Assembly: GCA_019096065.1 (NCBI GenBank)
Contig: JAGUCH010000009.1
Coordinates: 1,622,001 to 1,686,000, forward strand
DNA from: Paracyclopina nana
Lineage: Eukaryota; Arthropoda; Copepoda; Cyclopoida; Cyclopettidae
Direction: 5' to 3'
DNA: 64,000 nucleotides
The notes beneath the pieces are model-generated. The model saw nothing but the letters and a program-made list of their open reading frames with translations. It had not been told where the DNA came from and ran no database searches. Below are positions 11,639 to 23,000 of the stretch, one piece after another (within the stretch, counting starts at the first letter, position 1; every line of letters begins with the position of its first letter). The position numbers were made by a program, and so were the translations under genes.

Positions 11639-12162
11639 CTATTCATGGAAACTGTCAGTTGACTCGTCTTGGATCTGTGACGAGATAAGTGAAATGTCAA
11701 GATCAAAAAGTCAAGCCTTGATTGGTGGAGTAACTTGATATCCATACTGCTTATGAAGCGTTCCCCCCCAAAAAAAGCCCATCTCTATGAGATTGAAGCT
11801 AATTTGATTGAAAACCGAAAAGAAGAGGAATTCCAAGGAAAGTGGGTGTTTACAGAACAATAGTACAAGTTTGCCAAAGGCTTCTTTCCCATATTTTCTC
11901 GAGACTGCTCCATCATCATCTTCACAAACAAATGAGCTGGCATTTTGCTCATCTCATCGCCCACCTTGACTCGGTTACACTGCCTACAGGGTGCTGGTAA
12001 AACTGTGGTGGTGGTGACACCATGCTCACAGCTAGCAAAACCACCAACCAGCCACTAATGGTCGAGGGCGATTACTTAACCAGAATGCCAGTTTTTTGCC
12101 ACTGCTAGCTGCTTTGAAATGCATTTTGAGCATTTCATTTTCGAATTGGCAAGCAAAGGCAT
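11639..12162 (-). CDS. small cysteine-rich (CxxC) protein, model incomplete
   Basis: Two exons fit well: 11639..11674, ending in a stop, and 11854..12031. The internal exon contains CEHG, then CRQCNRVKVGDEMSK and a helical segment (HLFVKMMMEQSRENMGKK). It has a clean acceptor and a GTAAAC donor in phase with the last exon. A likely first exon, 12081..12162, starts ATG and carries KCSKC with a GTTAAG donor. Its end phase is off by one from the next exon, so a further exon or an indel is needed. Two CxxC pairs suggest zinc binding. I do not recognise the family. The proposed start faces the IRAG-like gene 91 bp away. Confidence 0.5.
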
Positions 12163-12253
12163 TTTGAAATAACTGCAAAGTATCATATACATTTCCAGTT
12201 GTTGCAATAACCTATTTTGGAATTTTGCTGGAAATCCAAGGATTTAGCCAATC
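12163..12253. promoter_or_regulatory. candidate bidirectional promoter
   Basis: Only 91 bp separates the proposed ATG of the minus-strand cysteine-rich gene (12162) from the proposed ATG of the IRAG-like gene (12254). If both starts are right, this interval must contain both core promoters and leaders. I see no TATA box. Confidence 0.3.
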
Positions 12254-15200
12254 ATGCTTGACGACGAGCCCTCAACAACATCTGAGGATGATGACGAGCA
12301 ATTGGAAGATGCCCCACAGCATTTAGGTAAAATCTTACCCATTATGAAATTACAAGTTATACCAGTATACTCGTAACGACGCCCCTTGATTTTTGAGTCT
12401 GGAAGAATCCAGTTATAAAAACACTCAACCTTTCACGAGAGCTTGCTGGCTAATTTTTTTCTCGGCTATTTGTGGCTTAAAAATTATTTTCAAGACTCTT
12501 GACATGACATTTTCAGCTAACATTTTTTGCCCAAATTATGTCAGCTTGAAGAAGTCAATTTTTTCCATTTTTCATCATGATTTCCAAGGTATGCCAAGAT
12601 CAGTTGCATTCCACCTGCCAAAATTTGGGGACACTTTGGAGGCAAAGAGAATTAATATAGGACGAAATAGGGGCCACCTCGACAAAACTGCCAGTCGACA
12701 TCATGCGAGACAGGTAATAATAAAGCCATAATTGTCATCCGTTTGAGGCTATCAGCTCGTAAATTATGAGCGCGTTGTTTCAAAAAGGTCTGGTTGCATT
12801 TTGAACGTTAGCAAAATATAATAAATGAGGGAGGATTGAGCACGCAAAAAAGCCTATCAGGAGTATATCCAATTACGTTGACTATTTTTCAACTCAGTCT
12901 TTATGGTGTTGTGACCACCTCGAGATTAGGTTATTAATCATGCTTTCAGAGCAACCAGTTTTTGGAAGCCAGCTAGCTTTTTTGTGAGGATTTTCCAAAT
13001 TGTTATGGCTCAACACACAATTGATGTAAAATGCTATAAGAGAGCAATGAGCAAAAAGCCTTCGCCTAAAAGCAAATAATAAGCGATGCTATCAATTAAT
13101 GGACGGGCGTGGGGGAGATCATCAACCTTATGGTGCACAACTCATATCACTGCGATGCAAAAAAATCTCACCAATGTGTCATGACACAAAATCAATTCCA
13201 GCTTCAAGGCTCCACCCTCAAAATGGCTCAGCGCAATATGACCGCATCAAAGACATTAAAGTCAGCCCGGTCTGGCTGAGCCGCGCTTTGCATAAAAGGC
13301 TTCTTGTTGTTCAATTAGATTCTTGTGCAGCAATAAGAAAAAATAGGCCTGCTGTGCATGGTGAAGGCGGCTTCTTTGGCTTGGAAGTCTCCGAAAATCA
13401 TCAGTTAATCATGCTTGAATTTTGCATCGTCTTGACTGTTTATCTAAATTCTCAATAGCAAAATGTAGAGGGCGCTGCTCTATTTGTGTTAAAAAATCCT
13501 GGGCGATCCAGCACGGCGGCACACTCAGCTCACAGCAGCAAAAACTCTAGAGTGAAAAAACAGCAACAAGCATACAGCGCTTGTAAAAGAATCAATTTGA
13601 CCATTTCAGCTTGTCGGGATCCTCAAGACCAGAAGCGACCACAATTATAGTTCCATATTTTCGGATGCCTTCCTCCGTGAAGTTGACAACTTTCGCAAAG
13701 CTTTCAGAGAGAAACCGTGAGTTGACATTTTGATTATTTGAGCCGATCCCCATAAATTACAAAGCAATCCCTTAATGGCATTTCTAGCATTTGATTATCC
13801 TCTAGCTTTTTTTTTTTTAAAAAAAAGAAGGATTATTATCAATTCAAAAGGCCAGTTTTGAAGGCTCTTTTGGAAAGCAGCCTCTCAACACGTCAATTAC
13901 TGAGATCGAGATTGGACAATGTTCGCGCTACTTTTAATGAGATTATATTACAACCGGCTGAACACAGTTTTTTTTTCGTTATGAGCCGAGTTGGCCACCC
14001 ATTCTGCTCCTTGATAATCAGAATGAACGAGTTTTGCTGGGCGATGACAACGAATTGCACCGATTTTTTACCTACCTTGTTAACCCCATTATATGAGTTT
14101 AGGGTAGCTCCCATTGTTTCAAAGGGTCAAGTTTGCAGAAAAAAGGCTGTAAATCATTGATGGAGGAAAATGGTCTAAAAGAGGTCCAAAGCTAAAATGT
14201 CTGGCAAATAATGGCCTTTTTTTACCAAACCCTACTACTTATGGGTAGCTGGTAAATTATTTCATGGTAGACGCCCAATTATATACTTTGCCATTCATCA
14301 TATTTGCTATCTAGGTTGCCTTAGGTTGCGAAAAACTCGTTCCTGGGCATTGTCACAAGTATAAATGTCGTGTGTGTGTTTAGCAAGCCTCCGTGCTAAA
14401 TATCAAAATGGCATTTGTTCCATTAATCAAAGGTATCAAGACACCATAGAAAATTAGCCCAGCTTTGATCATTGATGTGGCACATTTTCTTGGGATATTG
14501 CATTTGCTGTAGTAGACAATTTCTCTGGTTGTCCATCAAAGGGTAAAAGCAGTTTTCATCTTTTTTTGCATGGTCCATAGTATGACAGTACAAGAATTTG
14601 CATGTGGGATGCCATGGATCATTTTCAATCAGAATGCTGATTCGGATGACTTGACACAATTTAGTATGACAAGCATATGTAGATGAGTCCATTGTCAGAA
14701 ACAGCAAGGTAATGCATAATATTGCTACTATCTAGCATCTCGGTAGAATTCGTGAAATAGAAACTTATTCTCTACCCATATATATCATCAGTAGGGGCTG
14801 CCTTAAGGGGCATCAATTAAGTGACTTTATACTGGCCCAATTTGACTTATATTGACCAAAATGAGAAGCTTTAATTTTTCCTCATTTTCTACCTGGAAAC
14901 TTGTGTCCAACACTGCGTTTCATCGGCCATGCAGGGCAGCTTTGAAAGGCTAAAAAACTAATGTATTTGCAATCTCTAATCTACGCGTTGATTGTGGCCA
15001 CTCTGTAGATGAAATGGTGGCCCTTTTTAAAAGCCCTGAATGGAAGCAGAATTGGCGAAGATTTATTAAGCTTTTGCAACTGAAGAAATTTATCTGAGCT
15101 GTGATTATAAGCATGCTCGGGCGCACTAACCGTAATTCCTGCTAAATATTTATGTAGTTTAATTGCTTCATACATGTGGTTTACTACCTTTTTGCAGCAG

Positions 15201-18200
15201 ATAATACTGCAATGTTTTCCCCCTGGGTCATAAATTATTTAGTTATTTTGTTATGCAAACAAGCTGAAATTGCCTGATTAGTATTCCAAACAGGTCTCAG
15301 CAAGAAAGAAAGTGCAACTGAGCAGATTATTATTAGCCTGAGAGCCCATAACTATGATTGAGATTGCAAAGCTGCAACACAAAATGAAGAGACTTGTCAA
15401 AGCACTTATCGCCAGTTTCCTTCTCTATTTCTGTGGTATTTTTTATACATGGGAATCACGTTTGGGCCGAGGAAAACTCAGATTCAAATCTGTGCACCTA
15501 TATTTGGACTTTTTAATTAGATCCACGGAAAAATGAGGACTTTCTTCGGAAAATGTCACATATCACGTACTCGCCTTCTCCACAAATTGCTCGATGTAAA
15601 TTCCTGCCATTTTTGTCACTGGTCAGGCTTCTGCACGTCGCAGGGATTTTTAAAGTTCCTTCACATTCGCGACCAAGATGCAAGACACCGCGCCGCTTCA
15701 GCAGCAACTACGGTGTTCAGCGCGTCCGTACGGACGACGTCGTTGATAACGTCCACAGTTTTTAGAAGAAGTAGTCAGTCTGATGGTTGACATGAGAAAT
15801 GGTGCAGGCCTTATAGGAAAAATTCAAGCTGAGAAAGTGTCCCGGAAAAATGTGAGCAGTTAGCGGGCACAACAATGAAGGAGCAAAGGTCCATATCTGT
15901 GCCGGGCATCACTTTTGACGAGGATGCGGCCTCCGAGGCTGACGACGAGGACAGAGAGGCCGCCACCTATGATTCGCTACTGGCTAGGCCTACTTTATTT
16001 GAGGTGTTTATGGCTCTCAAAGAGAGGGAAAGGTAATTTATTTTGAACAAAATACTGCAGATTGCTCCACACCATGAATTTTGATAGGGCATGCACTCCA
16101 ATAATTGCTAAAATGATCAAGTTAGCTAAAATTCAAATATGTGCAGTGCATAGGCTGTGTGCTCAATAGGAGCTGAGCACAAAAGGGCAAATTTTTAATA
16201 GCTACCAAGTATCATTAATAATGATTTTCTGGTATACAAGATGAATTGAGCAGCGAGGGTTACAAAAAATGTCATTAACTTTTTCCATTGAGATGCTGAC
16301 TGAGGCTGAGAATAGTACTAAATAAATGTACTACAGAAGAAATAAAAAAAAAGATCGGAGCTAGTGGCAAGAATATGCTCAGTTCAATGAAACTGACTGA
16401 AAATTCATTTGTTTTTCTCGAACTAGAAATTGTACGTGGTCAGTATAGGCAAAGAAAAAGTTTAGCTGATCGATTATGATTTTGCAAAACTGTCACCCGT
16501 TTAAGGTTGATGAATTGACAGGGCCTGCACAGGAATGTGATCAAAATAGCACAGCAGCTTAATGCACCTATAGTTTATGCTGGGGTCGTGAAAATTCTTA
16601 ATTAGCATCTGCTCAAATTAGGGCCAAGATTAATTGACTGTGATTAATCGTCATCATTTAGATATCCAGAGACACCATGGTGCAAAAATGTATGTATAAA
16701 CAATCGAATTAGGACATCTCAGTCACGCAATTCAACCCAGCCATTACTATTGAGCTCCGCGTTTTTTGCGAGAGCATTTCGAGGACCTCTATAATCCGAT
16801 CGAAATTGGGGGGACGTGAATTATGGTCTAATTTAAACGTGCACGCTATCTATATTCAAGCTATTATTACAACCAATATAGTTCTACGTTTGCCTAAGAC
16901 ATTAGAGAGGAAATGCGTGCCGCACATTTATCATGCATAGCCTATTTAAAACATGCAGTCAAGAAACCATAAAAAGCCAATAAAGAGTGTATTTTCAATT
17001 TGGTTGCCATGGGTTCTTTTTTATGCCTCAAGATTAGGCATTTAATTGACCCGAATCTACCATCTCTACAGCGGATTGTGCAACTCTAAATTGAAGCATG
17101 TACACAGTTGAATAGGAGATAGTAAACTTCATGCGTATGGGCACTCAAGGTGTATACAAAAGCATGCTGTGAGTTTTTTGTTTGTTTTCTCCGTATTTGT
17201 CTGCATTATGAGATAACGAAGCTAAGAGGAGGCAAATTAGTGGGCCAAATCATGTCGACAGACAATGATGACAAAACTAGCAGCGTTTCTGTTGATGAAT
17301 TGTGGCTACCGAAGGAGAGTTTTGAGGAGAATTCTGCCTCAGAAAAGCTGTCAAATTTGATTGAAAAGAATGCCTACGGAATGCTTACCATTTCTCAAAG
17401 TGGAGAGGAGGTTTTTCTTAATAGCCCACTAGCAGACCTCGAGTAAAATACACAATAAGAAATAAGCTTTTGAGTGAAAATCCCATTTTTATTGCAGCAC
17501 TGAGGCCCTTACCGACCAAGATATAGAGGTAAGGAATCGGCCATTATTGCCATATTTGAGCTCACATCCAGGTTTCCTTTTTTTCGTAGAACAAATTCAC
17601 ATCCCTGTCATTGGCATTCAAAACTGACAACTTGACGCTAAAAAATCGACTTGAATTGCAACTGAGGCAGCGGGACATTGCTGAAAAAAACATCACTGAG
17701 GAAATTTCTCAGCTCAAAAAGGCTGTTGAGGTGAATATGCTAAGGAGCTTATTATTCAAGCAGCACCTGCTTTGCGTTGCTTGACTAATTTTTCCATGCT
17801 GTTCGTACGTATACCAGTGGTATATTTCGAATTATGTGCCAAAAGCCACTGTGAATAATTGGGTTGAACATGATGACCTTTAGCAAATATAGTATTTATG
17901 GCTGACATGATTTGACCATTTAGCCAGTAGGTGGCACTTTATGGTACAACACAGAATGTCCCACAGTAACTGGGCCCTAACCTATAAATTCTCATTTTAC
18001 CACCAATTTTCAGCTTCTTGTACATATACCTTCTTAGCCAAGAAAATAGCTCAAATAAGCGTGAATTGATAGAATAAAGTTTTTAATTTAGCTTCGAAAT
18101 CAAATTTTGACGTTAAGAATTTCCATGAGGGAAAACAATAGAACATCTAATTTTGCCTTCTTTCACCATACCATAAAGACAAAGTCCACCTGTGGATCCT

Positions 18201-19828
18201 GTTTTGCCAAATATCCCTCAAAAATAGCAAATTTAATCCATATTTAGACTATTTTCGCTGCTTTTTGTCCATTATGCCTTTTTTCGCATGGACCTACGTA
18301 AATTAAGATTTCCATGATTAATGGGACACTCTCAGATCTGGGAGCATGTCAACAAGCCATAAATAGCATTTTTTGCAGTGTCTGAACCGTTTTTGCACTG
18401 ATGAAGAGGCCCGAGAGGCGTTGCATCGTGTGCAGCAACAGGTGGAGGTTGTGAAGCAGGCTTCAGAGCGAGTCTCATCTTCGGCAGAAGTTTATGGCGC
18501 CGTCCAACAAGAAGACCGCATTGCCAGAGCTATTGAAATCATGCTAATGCATGTTGACAACCTCAGGAAGAGCTACGAGCGAGAACACGTGGACCTAGAG
18601 GCAGCCAGGAAAACTCTGGCTGAGCATAACCTCGACCAGCCCAATGAGGCCGCAACCACTGATGATGGCAAGGCAGACAGTCCCAATAGCAAATCGATCC
18701 TGCTCGGAAGACCAAATAGCAGAGGCAGATCCGTCTCGGTCATCCATCCGAGTCAAGGGTCACCCACCGACACGTTGGGAGCGGCTATGGTTAGTTCAAT
18801 TTCACCCTTTAACGCATTCTGACAAGTGCAATTTTTGTTTGTTCTTATATAATGGGTTTGATTTTTGCAGATTTCTCCCAAGGCACGAAGACGCGCGAGC
18901 ACGGCCATTCAAAGCAATAAAAATTCATCATACTCTGAAACCTCTTCTCCTCCTTCCAAGGTAAAACAATTGCCTCGTTAATGTTCCATCTTCTTGAGTA
19001 ATCCGAGTAGAAAGTAGCTGAGCAATAAATTGTGCAGCACTGTTCTAAGTAATGGTTTTGCTTTTTTTCGACGATGCAGGCTAATCGGAAATTGGGCCTA
19101 TCTTCTTCGCCAGTGAACGTGCTCGGCCTGTCTGGAAGACATCTGGGATCGCTTAGCGAATCTGGTCAAGAGGAGGGATCTGAAAAATCGCTGACAAGGT
19201 ATAGAGAAAAAATGGTTTCTTCGTGCCACCTATCACGCAGATGTTATAATATCGTTTTCAATTGAAGCGAGGAAAATAACAACCTACGATCTCATCATAA
19301 GAAGATATCCGAGTTACATCCCAACCCCATTGGTTTCAGGCCTAAAATGTAAGCCCGACTAATTTCTGCCTTTGTTTACATTTCCGTTTCCGCGCTAGCC
19401 ACGTGGCCTCTTAGTTTGTTGTTGTTGTTGTTGACACATTTTCCCGCGCAGATCTCTGAATGTGATTGAGCCAGTGAAAACTGACGAAGAAGAAACTGAG
19501 CTGTTGGAGGAGATTGACAAACTTGCCAGGCAAAGGAATGCTTCATTCGCTCCTCTTCAATTTCGACAGACCTTAGAAAACCTACGTCCTATGTAAATTC
19601 CCTGATTAAATCTAGAATGACATCTTATGCAGCTATATCAATTCCAGGTCAATACCACAAAGGATCAAGAATTGGTACCATGACCTTTACTGGCCATACG
19701 ATCGTGATGAAACAATTTTACGCCTTCGTTACGTGGCCACGAGTCTTCTTCTGTTTGCTGCATTCGTCCTGCTACTAATGACTTTTGTGGGAAGCCCAGA
19801 TCACCATCGCATCAAGTCAGACCTGTGA
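12254..19828 (+). CDS. IRAG/LRMP (Jaw1) family ER tail-anchored protein, with two apparent 1-nt breaks
   Basis: Exons: 12254..12326, 12589..12713, 13610..13716, 15627..16032, 17227..17442, 17498..17528, 17590..17730, 18379..18789, 18871..18960, 19080..19198, 19268..19348, 19452..19592 and 19648..19828. The middle carries the family coiled coil: LSLAFKTDNLTLKNRLELQ, then GAVQQEDRIARAIEIMLMHV and NLRKSYEREHVDLE. The protein ends in one hydrophobic helix (VATSLLLFAAFVLLLMTFVG) with a short tail, so it is tail-anchored, probably in the ER or nuclear envelope. Vertebrate relatives bind IP3 receptors. Exon 15627..16032 keeps frame only if one base is added at the T5 run (15759-15763) and one at the A5 run (15846-15850). 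Both additions also restore the exon phase and would give about 707 aa. The 5' exons and the acceptor at 17227 are less certain. ATG 15875 could start a shorter, intact form. Confidence 0.8.
17731..18378. other. intron of the IRAG-like gene with no other feature
   Basis: A 648-bp intron between the coiled-coil exons, with GTGAAT donor and TTTTTTGCAG acceptor. No open frame, tRNA or repeat stands out. Confidence 0.6.
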
Positions 19829-20002
19829 TTGAAAGGAAAGTACTTGCATAATACACAGAACAACTTCTTTATTTTAATGGTCTGACGAGTTTATTGCTGA
19901 CATTATATAGCGCTGTATAAAAAAGAGAATTGCGAATAGGTCACAGTTATAAGGATTTTTAAAGCTACCTTCCGGATAGAACTGCACACTAACTATATTA
20001 AC

Positions 20003-23000
20003 TTAGTTAAATACTCTCAACGATCGCATGAGTGTGGTGAGCACACTGGCCAGATTCGTGGCCTTTTTCATGAGCACATTCATGGAAGGGTCATTCATAT
20101 CCTGGCCCACTGCATTGCCAGCAGCCAAGACAGTTTGCAGAAATGTGTCAGCCACGTCGCGAACTTTGCTTATCAGAGCCTGAGTTTGCATTGGAGTCGG
20201 CGTGTGGGTGGAGACGTCAATGGTCAATCTTCCAATGCGGTCAATCATGTGGACACAGTGGGACAAGCACTCCAAAAGCTGGCCCTCGCTCTCTGTGGCA
20301 CTCTTCACAAAGAGCTTGGACGCAGTGACAAACTGCCTGGACTCGTTGGTCAGCGCCTCTTTGGCCTTGCCATACGACTCTTTCAGCTTGATGGTGCCAG
20401 CCTCTGCTGAGCCGGAGCAAATGCCTTGAGCCTGGTCAATGTTGGACAGCACCCTTCGCAAAGCCTCTTCGGCCTTGCTGAAAACTGCGCTTCTGCTGGC
20501 CTTTTTCAGCTTCTCGTCGCTGTCATCATCATTGCTCTCGCCAATGGGTACTCCAAGCACGAGTTTGATGCTTGATGGCAGATCAGAGTCAGACTCATCA
20601 GAATTGTCCTCCAAGTCGTGATCGAATTGGCTATTGGTGTACACTTCCAGCTGCTTTTTTGCTATGCTAATAAGCTTATTATTATTGCCAGGTTGATCAT
20701 TTTTCAAAGCTGCCGGAGGCTTCGGTGGAGGCACGGGCAATTTGCGGCCTCCAGGCGACGACGAGGACGACATTTTTTGCGGCAATTTGGGCTTGGCCTC
20801 GTCCTCGATTTTCTCCATGATTTTCTTGACAGGCAATTCTGGTGGGGCTATTATTGGTGGGGCTATTGTTGGTGGGGGAGGAGGAGGAGCTTTCCAAAGT
20901 GGAACTTGGGGCAGAGCTCTGCTGTTGCTATTTATTGGCTTATTGTCCTCGATGACAGGACTGCTCTGCAGAGGTTTCTTGGCCCTAGAGGGAATTACTG
21001 GCTTATTTGAGAGACTGCTGCTGTCTTCAGCCTTTTTTGTAGGGGACTGAGACTGCCTAGGAGGCAGAGAAGGTGGCAATTCCTCCTCATCAACGTGGAA
21101 GCCATTTTTCTCTGCTAGAGGTTTGGCCAATCCAGCAATCATTATTGAGCTAGTCGTAGGTGGGTTGAGTGGCAGTTTTGAAGGCCTGAAAGGGGCTGGG
21201 GGCTTTTGTCCTCCAAACTCGTAAGTGGCCTTTTTGACCATTCCCTTGGGCACAGAAGACCTTGGAGGAGGAGGTGGTGGAGGGACCTCTGAACTCCTCA
21301 GGGTATCCACGTAGCCGAGACTCTTCTTGCGAGTCAGTGTGTCTTGCAAGGCTTTGAATGTAGCCTTGTCCTCCTCAGCTTCATGACTAGTGGGGCTGGT
21401 CAGCAATTTTTGCTGAATAGATGCAATTTTGGGAGAGATTTTGTCCAATTGTGCTGAAGGCTTGCTGCTTGAAATGACTTGCTTGGCATCCTCCCTGAAT
21501 GAGATTTCTGAAACATCCCTGTCCACTGCAGGATTCAGTTTTACTTTGGTGCCAGAATCTATTGAGGCAGGAGGAGGTGGAATGATGAAGGCTAAAATGT
21601 CATCCTCAGCATCAGCATAATTTTGGTAGCTCTTTGGTGGAGGAGGAACTGTCACATTAGCAATAAAGCTGTCAATGTCTCTAAGCTCATACATGGCAGC
21701 TAAGCTACTGCCGTTCTCTTGATCAGGTAAGCCAAAGTTGTAAGTGCTATTGATTACCACTCCGTCGCTCATTGCATCTGGAAAAAAGCAGATTATTCAC
21801 TCAAGATGCATGCTGATGAAAAACGCACGAATAATTACAATAACGGTCACTTTTGCTCGATTTGTTTTGATTACGATTCTGGTTCCACTGAATCTCTTGT
21901 GAAATGTAAACAATAACAAATTAAGCACGTTGGTGCTTTTTGCTGAAAATTGGTTTCAGTTGCGTGAATGACAAAAAAAATTGGAAAAGCAATTTAAAAG
22001 TGAAAGAACTGATCTGACACACGTGGAACTTTAAGGTAAGACCATTTCTAATGCGCGTACTTTATATGAATGTTAGTTACAAAAGCTCTTACCTTGCAAT
22101 TGTGAGAGGTTGGCTGCTCTTGATTGCTGCCTTTTACCAAAATCTTTTTCAAGAAATCTGAGCTCAGCCTCAAGAGATTCTCGGTCGGTGAACGGAGTTG
22201 GAGGAGAGCTAACAGCTCCTGGCACCCCTTGAAAGGCTCTATAAATGCCATCCTACACGAGAAAAGATTTATATGAAGGGTGGCTGATATTTTTTTTCTT
22301 CTATTGTGTGCACTCTTACATCATCTGGAGTGAGGGGAGGAGGAATAATTGTCAAATCGATTAGATCCGGATCCAGCACAAGGATGTCTTCATCGAATTC
22401 TTGAGCAGTTTTCAGTTTATTCAGCAGATCCTGCAAACAAAAATCCAGGCATTGATTTATATTCACAATATATATAATCAAATATCAAATGACTAGAACT
22501 AGAAAAGTTACTTCAAGGCTATGAAATATGCTATTCAAGTACTCCGCTATTCACCTTTTTCAACTTTTACTTTGGCTTTTTTTTGGCAAAAAAAGAGAAG
22601 CTTGATTTTTTTGGCAAAGAAAAGTAGATTGAATCTTTTACCTGCACTTGATCGTTTTCCAAATTGAAGCCGAAGGGGAAATTATCCGGACTGTGAAGGC
22701 CAAAGCTGGAATCACTCGGTTTCAGCCTGCTTTTCATTTCAGCATGTCTTTGAGACTCGAGCAAATCAATGTTAGCCTGGAAGTTTCTTGGAATAGGCTG
22801 AGGAGATCCGTCACTGTCGTATTCATTATCATCCTATAGAAGGAAATTGAAATTGAAAAAAGGCCTCCCCAGTGGAAAATTTCCAGAGGTCTACCTCATT
22901 TTTTTGCGACAGGAGCTGAGGATTGGTAGCCGCTGCCTCCAGGCTGGATTTGCTGATGTTATTATTGAGGTTGATTGTCACCCTGCTGCTCTTGCTCTTG

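Noticed and set aside
13858..14160. 100-codon plus-strand frame with an acceptor-like start
   Set aside because: It could add to the IRAG-like gene in the right phase, but no good donor is present and the reading becomes Phe/Cys-rich and unconvincing after 40 codons.
20135..21050. Several plus-strand frames opposite the last FRMPD4 exon
   Set aside because: They are antisense shadows of a long, GC-richer coding exon.
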